54,743 nt of DNA from CAYZJB01 sp964602985 (GTDB lineage Bacteria > CLD3 > SB21): contig CAZRTJ010000023.1 of the NCBI GenBank assembly GCA_964602985.1, positions 1 to 54,743 of the forward strand, in the 5' to 3' direction. A model generated the notes under the pieces. It worked only from the letters and a program-made list of their open reading frames with translations, was not told the DNA's origin and made no database searches. This document shows positions 41,802 through 49,340 of this stretch, piece by piece. The first letter of the stretch is position 1, and each line of letters starts with the position of its first letter. The position numbers and the translations under genes were made by a program.

Positions 41802-43652
41802 ATGAACAAGAAAATTGCGTTGACGCTCATCGTTTTGGCGTTGGCGTCGCTGGCGCTGACGAACGCGGGCGGAGGCAACGGAAAGATCACCGGTACGATC
41901 ACAGATGCCTCCAGCGGCCTGCCGCTGGCAAACGTCACGGTGATCCTGATCGGCGAAGGCAGTGCCCTGTCGGACTCCGCGGGCCGTTTCGAATTCGCCA
42001 ACCTCGAGGACGGACGCTATGTCGTGGAATTCGAAGCCGAGGGATACGAGACCCTGACATTCAGTTCCATCAAAATCACGTCTGGATCGACTGTCTCCCT
42101 CCAACCCAAGATGAAGTTGAGCATAGAAAAAGATATCGAACTCTCTGAGGCGTCCGACGCGCTGCACGGCAAAGCGCTGAAGGAATCGGCGAGCAAGCAA
42201 CTCTCGATCTCCGGGCTAGCCGGTATGGGAGCCGTAGGAGGCAGTGGCTACTTGCCGCTCAATCCTCCGAACGGACAGAAATTCTGGGACATGTATCACA
42301 GCGGCTATGGGACCAATCCCTTTATCGATACGGAGGACGACCATCTTTCGACATTCGGCGCGGATGTCAGTACGGGATCCTATTCGCTGGTTCGAAATTA
42401 TCTGACTCACGGATCGCTCGCTCCGAAGGATGCCTATCGCGTGGAAGAGTTTGTCAATTACTTCAAGACCGATTATGCCGCGCCCAAAAACAAGACGTTC
42501 ACGTTCTCGTTCGAGTCGGCTCCGTCCGTCATCACGAAGAATGCACAACTGCTGAAAATCGGTCTGAAGGGCCGTGAAGTTGCCGCCGAGAACCGCAAAC
42601 CGGCCAACCTGACGTTTGTGATCGACGTGAGCGGATCGATGAACATCGAAAACCGTCTGGGCCTGGTGAAGCGGACGATGCTGATGCTGGTCGATGAGAT
42701 GAAGGCGGGCGATCGGGTAGGCATCGTGACCTACGGGACGCACGCTCAGGTCGTCCTCAAACACACGTCGGACAAGAAGCTCATTCAAGATGCCATCCAG
42801 TCTTTGTACAGCGAAGGTTCGACCAATGCGGAAGCCGGTTTGTGGGAAGGATACAAACTCGCGTCGGCGCAATTCGACGAAGAAAAAATCAATCGTGTGG
42901 TCCTCTGCACCGACGGCGTGGCCAACAATGGCGAAACCTCTTCACAAGGTCTCTTGTCGAACATCGAGCGGTATCGCAAGCAGGGCATCACGTTGACCGC
43001 GTGCGGTTTTGGGATGGGCAATTACAACGACGTCCTCATCGAACAACTGGCCACCAAAGGCGATGGCACCTACTACTATATCGACGATCTGAAGGAGGCG
43101 AAGCGCGTCTTTGTGGAGCAATTAACCGGGACGCTGCAGGTCATAGCCAAAGACACCAAAATTCAGGTCGATTTCGATCCCAAAGTCGTCAGCCGCTATC
43201 GCCTGATCGGTTATGAAAAGCGGGACGTGAAAGACGAGGACTTTCGCAATGATACCATCGACGGCGGAGAGATCGGTTCCGGTCACAGCGTGACGGCCTT
43301 GTATGAAGTGAAGCTGAAAGACGCCGACGCCCGCAACATCGGTTCCATATCGATCCGGTACAAATCCCCCGACGGCAAGCAGGTCGATGAAGTGACGGAG
43401 CGTATCGTCCTGACGCCTCCCGCCAATGCAATGCGGCAGGCCGGCTTCACCTTCCTATCGGCTGTGACGCTGTACGCGGAGATCATGAGAGAAAGTTATT
43501 GGGCCAAATACCGCGAGGTCAGCGAGGTCAAGACCCTGCTGGAGGAATTACCGTTGTCCTTCCGAAAAGGATATGAACCGTATGAAGACTTCTATGACAT
43601 GGTGCGAATGACAATCCGGCTCCAGAAGGCCAACGACCTCGGCGCCAAATAA
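41802..43652 (+). CDS. von Willebrand factor A protein with carboxypeptidase-regulatory-like N-terminus (YfbK type)
   Basis: A 616-residue exported protein. Signal peptide about 1-23. A carboxypeptidase-regulatory-like beta domain is at about 28-105 (ITGTITDASSGLPLANVTVIL). Then the VWA-associated N-terminal domain is at about 160-255 (STGSYSLVRNYLTHGSLAPKDAYRVEEFVNYF). The VWA domain is at about 268-440 with an intact MIDAS, Asp275-x-Ser277-x-Ser279 (DVSGSMN), plus CTDGVANNGE. A DUF3520-like C-terminal domain follows. This is the YfbK-type architecture; it should bind a divalent ion and a protein ligand at the envelope. AGGAG lies 6 nt before the ATG, and a terminator follows at 43682-43719. 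Confidence 0.9.
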   Translation: MNKKIALTLIVLALASLALTNAGGGNGKITGTITDASSGLPLANVTVILIGEGSALSDSAGRFEFANLEDGRYVVEFEAEGYETLTFSSIKITSGSTVSLQPKMKLSIEKDIELSEASDALHGKALKESASKQLSISGLAGMGAVGGSGYLPLNPPNGQKFWDMYHSGYGTNPFIDTEDDHLSTFGADVSTGSYSLVRNYLTHGSLAPKDAYRVEEFVNYFKTDYAAPKNKTFTFSFESAPSVITKNAQLLKIGLKGREVAAENRKPANLTFVIDVSGSMNIENRLGLVKRTMLMLVDEMKAGDRVGIVTYGTHAQVVLKHTSDKKLIQDAIQSLYSEGSTNAEAGLWEGYKLASAQFDEEKINRVVLCTDGVANNGETSSQGLLSNIERYRKQGITLTACGFGMGNYNDVLIEQLATKGDGTYYYIDDLKEAKRVFVEQLTGTLQVIAKDTKIQVDFDPKVVSRYRLIGYEKRDVKDEDFRNDTIDGGEIGSGHSVTALYEVKLKDADARNIGSISIRYKSPDGKQVDEVTERIVLTPPANAMRQAGFTFLSAVTLYAEIMRESYWAKYREVSEVKTLLEELPLSFRKGYEPYEDFYDMVRMTIRLQKANDLGAK

Positions 43653-43681
43653 AAGCTCCTTCCACCGGGAGACAAAAAGAG

Positions 43682-43719
43682 ATCGCCTCGGACTGGTTGT
43701 TCGGGGCGATTTCCTTTTT
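43682..43719 (+). terminator. Rho-independent terminator after the VWA gene
   Basis: A 10-bp stem with two G-U pairs (43682-43691 with 43701-43710) and 9-nt loop, followed by the T-rich stretch TTCCTTTTT. It separates the VWA gene from the CsgG-like gene. Confidence 0.7.
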
Positions 43720-43752
43720 CCGCGAGTCAATCAGACCGGATCAAACTGGTAC

Positions 43753-43781
43753 TTGTCATTGTGGCCATTTTGCCGTACCGT
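43753..43781 (+). promoter_or_regulatory. predicted promoter of the CsgG-like gene
   Basis: TTGTCA (43753-43758, 5/6), 17 nt, TACCGT (43776-43781). Leader about 16 nt, just enough for the GGAGG before the ATG at 43804. Confidence 0.42.
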
Positions 43782-43803
43782 TGAAATAACTTCCGGAGGA
43801 TCG

Positions 43804-44418
43804 ATGACTCGTCTCCTCGCGTTGCTTGCCCTTATCAGTCTGCATGTTCTCGCGCAGGAAACGGCAAAGAACCCGACTGCGGCCGTTCTTGATTTCAAAA
43901 TCACGCAAGGCCTGAGTCCGGGTGAAGCCGTTACCCTCACGAACAAGTTCCGCAGTTCCCTCGCCAAGACCAAAACCTATGACGTTCTGGAGCGCTCCGA
44001 CATGGAGGCGATCATGAAGGAGCAGGATATGAGTTTGTCCGATCTGTGCGATAACACGGATTGCGCGGTCGAGGTGGGGAAATTACTGGTCGCGAAGAAG
44101 ATGGTCATCGGGGAAATTGGAAAAATTGGAAAGACGTATTCCGTGACCACGCGCATCATCGACGTCTCGAGCGGCAAAGTGGATTTTGCGGAGTCGGAGA
44201 GTTACAAAGGCGAGGCGGAAGGCTTGTTCGACGTCTTCGACCGTCTGGCATTGAAATTGACCGGTAAATACAAGGCTTCCAAAACGTGGTGGTACGTCGG
44301 CAGTATCGCCGCGGCGGGCGCGGTTTCGGCGGTTCTGTTTCTTGGCAAGAAATCAAAGTCCGGCGACACCGGCGAGGCCGGAATCTTCGACCTGCCGCCG
44401 GGACCACCGATGCCCTGA
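43804..44418 (+). CDS. CsgG-like exported protein
   Basis: A 204-residue protein from the ATG at 43804 (GGAGG 4 nt upstream). Signal peptide about 1-18. Residues about 22-150 match the CsgG/curli-assembly-type fold (AAVLDFKITQGLSPGEAVTLTNKFRSSL, TYDVLERSDMEAIMKEQDMSLSDLCDN, VGKLLVAKKMVIGEIGKIGKTYSVTTRIIDVSSG). A hydrophobic segment near 160-180 may anchor it. Related to the C-terminal half of the protein at 52166-53209. Such proteins often act with secreted or envelope partners; the next gene, 6 nt on, encodes a sorting-domain protein. Confidence 0.82.
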   Translation: MTRLLALLALISLHVLAQETAKNPTAAVLDFKITQGLSPGEAVTLTNKFRSSLAKTKTYDVLERSDMEAIMKEQDMSLSDLCDNTDCAVEVGKLLVAKKMVIGEIGKIGKTYSVTTRIIDVSSGKVDFAESESYKGEAEGLFDVFDRLALKLTGKYKASKTWWYVGSIAAAGAVSAVLFLGKKSKSGDTGEAGIFDLPPGPPMP

Positions 44419-44424
44419 CGCTGT

Positions 44425-46524
44425 ATGTTCAACTCAATCCGCATTCTGGACCTCATATCCGTTTTCGTTTTTGTCGGCCACCACTCCGGGGTATCGCAGT
44501 CGAAAATCAGTTGGGACACAACATACGTGAAGGGCGTGTTCAATCCCACGGTGTATGGAACCGAATACGTTTCTCTGTGGTTGCGCAACAACGACACGGC
44601 CACGGTCACAATTACATCTCTGTCCGTCGCGGACACATCCTCCTGGAATAGCTATTACGGGACCGGCGATTCCATTCCAAGCTTCACCATCCCCGCCGGG
44701 GACAGCACGATAGTGCGGTTCAGATTTATCGCAAGGGACACGTCGCTTCATGCGGGCATTTTGCGGGCCACGACGGCATCGGATACGATTTACGCAATCG
44801 TTCGGGCCCATGGCCGGCTGCCTCATCTCGGTTTCTATCAGGGCGCAAGCCCTCCGACCAGTGTTCAGCCAGACATACTTGACTCGGTCAGGCTTTTTCT
44901 CGACCCGCTCGACATCGACCCCTTTCGGCCGGAAGGATCCGATTCCCTGATGCTATTCTTCCGACAGGGAGGAGAAACGGACTATCAAGGGTGGTTCTTC
45001 TTTAACAAAGTTACTACCCCAAATCCCAATCCGCCTTTTGATCCTATTCCTCTGTACTGGGCCGCCGATCTTCCCGGCACATTCGGAGATATCTCAAGTA
45101 CGGGATATGAGTTTTATGTCTACTTACGTATCGGTGCCTATGTCGTCACACTGCCGCAGAGCAACGCACAATCCGAACCGTACAAACTGACGTCCATTCT
45201 GACCGGTGGGGTGAAGAAAAACGATCCGCAGCCGATTGGCACGACGGGACAACAGTACAAGATGATTTCCGTACCGATTTTCCCGGACAATGAAAGTCCC
45301 GCGGTGATGTTAAGTAATTTTGGAGTTTCCGACACGACATGGAAACTCTTAACATGGAGCAATGGAGACTACATCGACTCCAAATCCGCCGGCTTTCCTG
45401 GACTTCGCCCCGGCCGGGGTTACTGGTTCATCACAAAAGTGGCCGATACCTTGCGGACCGGGCCCGGACAGTCGACCCCGTTGAATAATTTCGGCATCAG
45501 CCTGATTCCCGGATGGAACATGATTGGAACACCCTTCAATTTTGCGATTTCCTGGTCGGACATTACCGGCGTTCCAATGAACATGGTACCGTATTTCTGG
45601 GAAGGCTCCGAATATTCCATTCGCACAACGCTTTATCCATGGGACGGTTTTTTCGTTCAAAATGAAGACCCCTTCAATAATATCACCATTACAGTTCCGC
45701 CACGTCGCGCAATCGTATCGTCGACACACCCGGCTTTTGGATTCAGCAAACAGCTCGAAACGGGAGAATGGCGCATCCAAGTCAAGGCGGAATCGGGTTG
45801 GATGAAAGATCGCAACAACTATATGGGTGTGCTGTTGACAGCCTCCGACGATCTGGACCACACAGATTTTTCAGACGCTCCCAAACATCCAGGTAACGAA
45901 TATCTGCAGTTACGCAGTGTGACGCGCGACGGTAAGGCGCTCGCTGGCGATTTTCGTTCACTGTCTCCCGATCAGATGTTCGAAATAGAGGTGCTGGCGA
46001 AATCCGCGGAAGGCATCGTGAAGGTCACGTGGGACAATCTCATAACCGTTCCGCACGACGTTACGATGTATCTCATCGATCAGGACGCGCGGGTTGCTAT
46101 CAATCTCCGCCAGAGATCTTCCTACGAATTTGTCGTGCCGAAAAACACGGACACGCGCCGGCAATTCAGGCTGATTACTGGATCGGTCCATTACGTGGAA
46201 AATGAAAGTGACGGCGTTGCGCTTGTACCGGAACGTTTTCACCTGTACGGCAACTACCCGAATCCGTTTAATCCCGTGACCACGCTTCGTTTCGATTTGC
46301 CCGTCGCGGCGCACGTCACGCTCACACTGTACAACAGTCTGGGCCAGCGCGTGGCCCGTCTGTTGGACAAACAGATGCCTGCGGGGACGCACACTACACT
46401 GTGGAACGGGCGCAGTTCATCCGGCGCTGCTCTGGCCTCTGGCGTATATCTTGCCCGTCTGGAGATCGTGGCTCCTCACAGCGCACGTTTGACAGCCACA
46501 ACAAAGATGATCCTGCTCAAGTAA
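44425..46524 (+). CDS. large secreted protein with type IX-like C-terminal sorting domain
   Basis: A 699-residue exported protein. The N-terminal hydrophobic segment (about 8-25) precedes a beta-sandwich (about 28-130). The middle has repeated FGISLIPGWNMIGTPFNF-like segments seen in FCB surface proteins. The C-terminal 90 residues form a textbook sorting domain: YPNPFNPVTTLRFDLP, LTLYNSLGQRVARLL, AGTHTTLWNGR, ASGVYLARLE and final KMILLK. In Bacteroidota and relatives that domain is recognised by the type IX secretion system; none of that machinery is in this window. Probably co-transcribed with the CsgG-like gene, 6 nt upstream, with no clear ribosome-binding site. Confidence 0.86.
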   Translation: MFNSIRILDLISVFVFVGHHSGVSQSKISWDTTYVKGVFNPTVYGTEYVSLWLRNNDTATVTITSLSVADTSSWNSYYGTGDSIPSFTIPAGDSTIVRFRFIARDTSLHAGILRATTASDTIYAIVRAHGRLPHLGFYQGASPPTSVQPDILDSVRLFLDPLDIDPFRPEGSDSLMLFFRQGGETDYQGWFFFNKVTTPNPNPPFDPIPLYWAADLPGTFGDISSTGYEFYVYLRIGAYVVTLPQSNAQSEPYKLTSILTGGVKKNDPQPIGTTGQQYKMISVPIFPDNESPAVMLSNFGVSDTTWKLLTWSNGDYIDSKSAGFPGLRPGRGYWFITKVADTLRTGPGQSTPLNNFGISLIPGWNMIGTPFNFAISWSDITGVPMNMVPYFWEGSEYSIRTTLYPWDGFFVQNEDPFNNITITVPPRRAIVSSTHPAFGFSKQLETGEWRIQVKAESGWMKDRNNYMGVLLTASDDLDHTDFSDAPKHPGNEYLQLRSVTRDGKALAGDFRSLSPDQMFEIEVLAKSAEGIVKVTWDNLITVPHDVTMYLIDQDARVAINLRQRSSYEFVVPKNTDTRRQFRLITGSVHYVENESDGVALVPERFHLYGNYPNPFNPVTTLRFDLPVAAHVTLTLYNSLGQRVARLLDKQMPAGTHTTLWNGRSSSGAALASGVYLARLEIVAPHSARLTATTKMILLK

Positions 46525-46573
46525 TTTCGCCCTCTGCACCAACCTTCGGGCATTCGCAAGGTCAAATCAGTCG

Positions 46574-46602
46574 TTGAAAGTCCGGTGATTCTGCCCTATG
46601 AT
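46574..46602 (+). promoter_or_regulatory. promoter of the M23 peptidase gene (leaderless)
   Basis: TTGAAA (46574-46579), 17 nt, TATGAT (46597-46602, 5/6). The ATG at 46609 is 7 nt after the -10, so the transcript should start at the start codon. There is no ribosome-binding site. Confidence 0.66.
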
Positions 46603-46608
46603 GCAGAC

Positions 46609-47634
46609 ATGCTTCGATGGTCGTTCTTACCCTTCCTGGTCTCGTGTGGCAGCATGTCTCTGGAAACTCCGCCCCCGACTGTTCGCACGGTCTGGAACGA
46701 TCGCTTCGTCTGGATCAACCAGAACGATGAAGGCCAGCAGCCGCGATTGATCGCTTTTGACACCGCGGCGATCGTCATTCCGCCGGGGGAACGGTGGTTT
46801 AAATTCCTCGTCGATTCCGGGTGGTCGTACTCGGTCGTGGTGGACGCCGGTCAGCGGGAGGCTTGCGACCCGACGGTGGACGGCACACGATCAGACTGCA
46901 TCGGTTTTGAAATCTCCGGACGCACGGCGTTGTATCATCATCGGTTGTATCCGTTTGAGGCGCGCGCGTATGGTCTGGAAGGATCGCTCCACGGTGTGCC
47001 TGGGAATTACAGTCCCGCCAGAGCCGCGCTGATTTTCCGCAACGACACGACCGACCAGTTCTTCTATTTCCGAGTGCGCAACATGGCCTCCGTACCGATG
47101 GAGGCATCGCTCCGGATTCTGAAACACCGCCAGAAAATTTTCGGTCATCCGCTCGCCAGTCTGCCGCCACGATCCGGCACGATCGCCTACTTCAATCTGT
47201 ATCGCCATCGGACGCGGCTATTTCGTGGCCTCACTCGAAATGGTCACGATGGAATTGATCTGGCCATCGACATGGATTCCGGTTACCTGCCGCACGACGT
47301 CACGCAGGAAGTCATCGCGGTCGCGGATGGCGAAGTTCTCAAGTCCCATCTGGAAAGTTGCGCCATTGGGAATATCGTTTGGATCAGACACGACACGCCC
47401 ATCGGGACGTACACGTCGATGTACGCGCACCTGTCCTCGTTCACGGTGGCGCCCGGTCAGCGTGTTCGCAAAGGTCAACGCATCGGATTCCTCATCGAAG
47501 AGCCGCTGTGCGAATTCGGATACTCGGGCCATTTGCATTTTGAAATGTGGAGGGGCATCGCCACCACGTGGCACGACGGCTACAGCAGCGGGAACGGCCA
47601 GATCGATCCGCTGCCGATTCTTTTTGAGAAATAG
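46609..47634 (+). CDS. M23-family metallopeptidase lipoprotein
   Basis: A 341-residue probable lipoprotein: the signal MLRWSFLPFLVSCGS has a lipobox with Cys13. The C-terminal third is an M23 (LytM) domain with HDGIDLAID giving the first His and Asp, IVWIRHDTPIGTYTSMYAHLSSF, VRKGQRIGF and the final GHLHFEM His-x-His. All four metal and catalytic positions appear present, so it could cut peptidoglycan cross-links. The N-terminal 200 residues are unassigned. The start at 46609 fits both the signal peptide and the leaderless promoter; a GTG at 46585 would put acidic residues in the signal. Confidence 0.88.
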   Translation: MLRWSFLPFLVSCGSMSLETPPPTVRTVWNDRFVWINQNDEGQQPRLIAFDTAAIVIPPGERWFKFLVDSGWSYSVVVDAGQREACDPTVDGTRSDCIGFEISGRTALYHHRLYPFEARAYGLEGSLHGVPGNYSPARAALIFRNDTTDQFFYFRVRNMASVPMEASLRILKHRQKIFGHPLASLPPRSGTIAYFNLYRHRTRLFRGLTRNGHDGIDLAIDMDSGYLPHDVTQEVIAVADGEVLKSHLESCAIGNIVWIRHDTPIGTYTSMYAHLSSFTVAPGQRVRKGQRIGFLIEEPLCEFGYSGHLHFEMWRGIATTWHDGYSSGNGQIDPLPILFEK

Positions 47635-47690
47635 CACAAATCGGCTGTGGCGATACCGGGCGGCGCGGAAGCCCGCTTCGAGGCTCCTGA

Positions 47691-48060
47691 ATCGAGTAGG
47701 AGGCTGAGGATTAGTTCCTCAGCCGTCCTCTCACACCACCGTACGTACGGTTCCGTATACGGCGGTTCGTTAAGTTGTTTAAGCGCATCGTCGTTGAGTA
47801 AGCAGTGACACGAGACCTAATCCATCAAAGTAGGATTTGGGAAAAGCTTCGTTCATGTGCGAGGCTCCGGAATTCCACCAAGCCCCTCGACCATTGGTGG
47901 CCGATGTCCATGCGCGTGCTTCCGTCAAACCCCGTTTCATCAGGTTCTTGGCTCGGGTGTAAACTCTCTTCCATTGTTGCCACAGGATGTTACGTAATCT
48001 GCGGCGTATCCACCCATCCAGTTCCTCGAACGTGCTCTTCACCTCCGCTAAGCGGACCGT
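47691..48060 (-). mobile_element. 5'-truncated group II intron remnant
   Basis: Only the 3' end of a bacterial group II intron is left. It includes the end of the LtrA-type intron protein (47779-48063), then domain V at 47735-47766, a 32-34-nt hairpin with a 9-bp lower stem, a 2-nt CG bulge and a small capped upper stem. Domain VI is a 9-bp hairpin at 47702-47710/47716-47724, and the intron 3' end lies near 47691. The 5' boundary near 48060 lies inside the tandem-repeat gene. The ribozyme core domains I-IV and the reverse transcriptase are missing, so it cannot splice or move. Confidence 0.85.
47735..47766 (-). ncRNA. group II intron domain V
   Basis: The minus-strand sequence pairs ACCGCCGTA with TACGGTGGT (one G-U), leaves a 2-nt bulge and closes with a short UACG/CGUA stem. 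This is the standard domain V shape that carries the catalytic triad. Confidence 0.75.
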
Positions 48061-48063
48061 CAC
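47779..48063 (-). pseudogene. C-terminal fragment of a group II intron reverse transcriptase/maturase (ltrA)
   Basis: About 90 residues match the end of LtrA-type proteins: RLAEVKSTFEELDGWIRRRL, then NILWQQWKRVYTRAKNLMKRGL, AWTSATNGRGAWWNSGASHM and a final YFDGLGLVSLL. That covers the group II maturase-specific C-terminal region only. The polymerase motifs, including the YADD box, are absent. An in-frame stop lies just upstream of the first homologous residues (48067-48069), in the sequence of the neighbouring repeat gene, confirming truncation. Confidence 0.88.
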
Positions 48064-48571
48064 GATTCAACGCTTCGGCAATGTCGCCTTTCTTGAAACC
48101 GCCTTCGCCGGTGGCATAGGCCACATTCCCTGCCTCGCCGATTGCACGGATTTTCGTCGCTTCAATCCAACGGTCATACTGCGTACCGAAGCCCTGCCAA
48201 TGAATGAAATACCTGCCTTCCTCGGCCTTCAAGATATCGACTTTGTACCATTTGCCGTCGGTCTCCAGACCTTCTGCAACGTCACCAACTTTGAATTTTC
48301 CGCCACCGGAATTTCCCGAACCGGACGCTTGCCCGATCGCACGAACTTTGTTGACCTCAATCCACCGGTCATACCGCTTGTCAAACCCCTGCCAGTGGAT
48401 AAAATACTTGCCCGGTTCAACCTTTAAGATGTCAACCTTGTACCACTTGCCGTCCGTTTCCAGACCTTCGGCAACATCCCCAACTTTGAATTGGCCAAAC
48501 GCCCATTCCGATGCCCCAAACCCCAGCAAGAAGGCCACAAAAATGACACGAGATTTCACGCTGCACTCCAT
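47990..48571 (-). CDS. exported tandem Tudor/Agenet-like repeat protein, truncated by the intron remnant
   Basis: A 193-residue reading frame with a signal peptide (about 1-27, ASEWAFGQ). It has two nearly identical 54-residue repeats, each with VGDVAEGLETDGKWYKVDIL, YFIHWQGF and YDRWIE, then a third that stops at GDIAEALNRDG. The unit resembles Tudor-knot/Agenet or chromo-barrel folds (charged YxVxIL then HWxGFxxxYDRW). From about residue 170 the frame runs through the intron sequence in a non-coding frame, so the last 24 residues (PLSGGEEHVRG...) are junk and the original protein was longer. There is no ribosome-binding site; a TATAGC box ends 8 nt before the ATG, suggesting a leaderless start. 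Confidence 0.75.
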   Translation of the reverse strand: MECSVKSRVIFVAFLLGFGASEWAFGQFKVGDVAEGLETDGKWYKVDILKVEPGKYFIHWQGFDKRYDRWIEVNKVRAIGQASGSGNSGGGKFKVGDVAEGLETDGKWYKVDILKAEEGRYFIHWQGFGTQYDRWIEATKIRAIGEAGNVAYATGEGGFKKGDIAEALNRDGPLSGGEEHVRGTGWVDTPQIT

Positions 48572-48713
48572 GATTGGTGCTATATAGTAAATGATTTGTG
48601 AGTCGAATGACCCTGGAGAAACCGAGACAAGGTAGTCGCAACCGCTCGCGTTGTCAAACGCAAACGCGATCAGACGACACAGTTCCGGGGATTCAGGATA
48701 TCAACCACTCCCG

Positions 48714-48738
48714 ACCCTCCCCCGGGTCGGGGGAGGGT
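48714..48738. repeat. palindromic intergenic element
   Basis: Perfect 10-bp arms ACCCTCCCCC and GGGGGAGGGT with a 5-nt loop, within a C-rich/G-rich context (AACCACTCCCG upstream, GGGAGAGG downstream). It shares its core with the larger element at 50817-50964 and lies just after the stop of the small cysteine-rich gene. Confidence 0.7.
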
Positions 48739-48752
48739 TTGGGAGAGGTCGA

Positions 48753-48902
48753 TTACTTCTTACAGCAACCGTCGCCGCCAGCCGGACAGGACGGATTCGG
48801 AGTGCAGGAGTCCTTGCTATTCGTAGCAGATTCCTGATACGCATACGCAATGGAACCGGCCAGCACGATCGCCAACCCTGCGAGCAACAAAAGCTTTTTC
48901 AT
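48753..48902 (-). CDS. small secreted cysteine-rich protein (49 aa)
   Basis: From the ATG at 48902, with GGAG 7 nt upstream, a 49-residue peptide: signal segment about 1-20 (MKKLLLLAGLAIVLAGSIAYA), then a short tail with CTPNPSCPAGGDGCCKK. Four cysteines lie in 14 residues (two singles and a CC pair) with a run of Gly. I know no family for it. It is 41 nt downstream of another cysteine-rich exported gene, suggesting a pair that binds metal or forms disulfides in the periplasm. Confidence 0.6.
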   Translation of the reverse strand: MKKLLLLAGLAIVLAGSIAYAYQESATNSKDSCTPNPSCPAGGDGCCKK

Positions 48903-48943
48903 ATGAATTCTCCATTCGTTTGAGTTTTGAAATATTGCAGAGC

Positions 48944-49258
48944 TCACACCGCATTGGGCGGGCGCCAGATGTCACTCACTGAACCGTCCTGTGCGAACGG
49001 GACGTCCATGATCTCCAGCGTCATCACGATTTCCGTGGCGTCGATTTTCACGACCGCCGGCACAACAAAACAGCACGTTCTCAAACAAAGTTCGCACGTC
49101 TTCGGAGTCGGACAATGCGACCGGGGGGCCTTATCCGGGACACAACACTGTTTCTTACAAGAAGTCTTATCGATGATCTTCAGCGGTTGGCCCATCCACA
49201 CCGAGACCTGCACCGCAAAAACGATTGCAACAAACCATTTCATCTCTTGCAAGATACT
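48944..49258 (-). CDS. small exported cysteine-rich protein
   Basis: About 104 residues from the ATG at 49258; ATGs at 49279 and 49243 are also possible, and none has a clear ribosome-binding site. Hydrophobic signal (about 6-24, WFVAIVFAVQVSVWMG). Then nine cysteines in a 35-residue stretch: CKKQCC, SHCPTPKTCELC and LRTCC. The rest (VVPAVVKIDATEIVMTLEIMDVP) is beta-like. The Cys spacing recalls metal-binding or disulfide-rich small proteins found near metal-resistance genes in Bacteroidota, but no such transporter is here. Function unknown; adjacent to the 49-residue Cys protein on the same strand. Confidence 0.55.
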   Translation of the reverse strand, partial: SILQEMKWFVAIVFAVQVSVWMGQPLKIIDKTSCKKQCCVPDKAPRSHCPTPKTCELCLRTCCFVVPAVVKIDATEIVMTLEIMDVPFAQDGSVSDIWRPPNAV

Positions 49259-49340
49259 CATTGCGACGACGGACTCCATGACATTTCACAGGTCTTCTGA
49301 TGACAAAGATTCCTTACGCGCATTGGAAGACCAAAGTTTC

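Noticed and set aside
47779..48063. possible intact small gene
   Set aside because: It matches only the C-terminal end of LtrA and begins at a truncation point, followed by intron domains V and VI.
49291..49331. terminator after the rRNA methyltransferase gene
   Set aside because: Arms of 7 bp around a 27-nt loop with no U-run; too weak to call.
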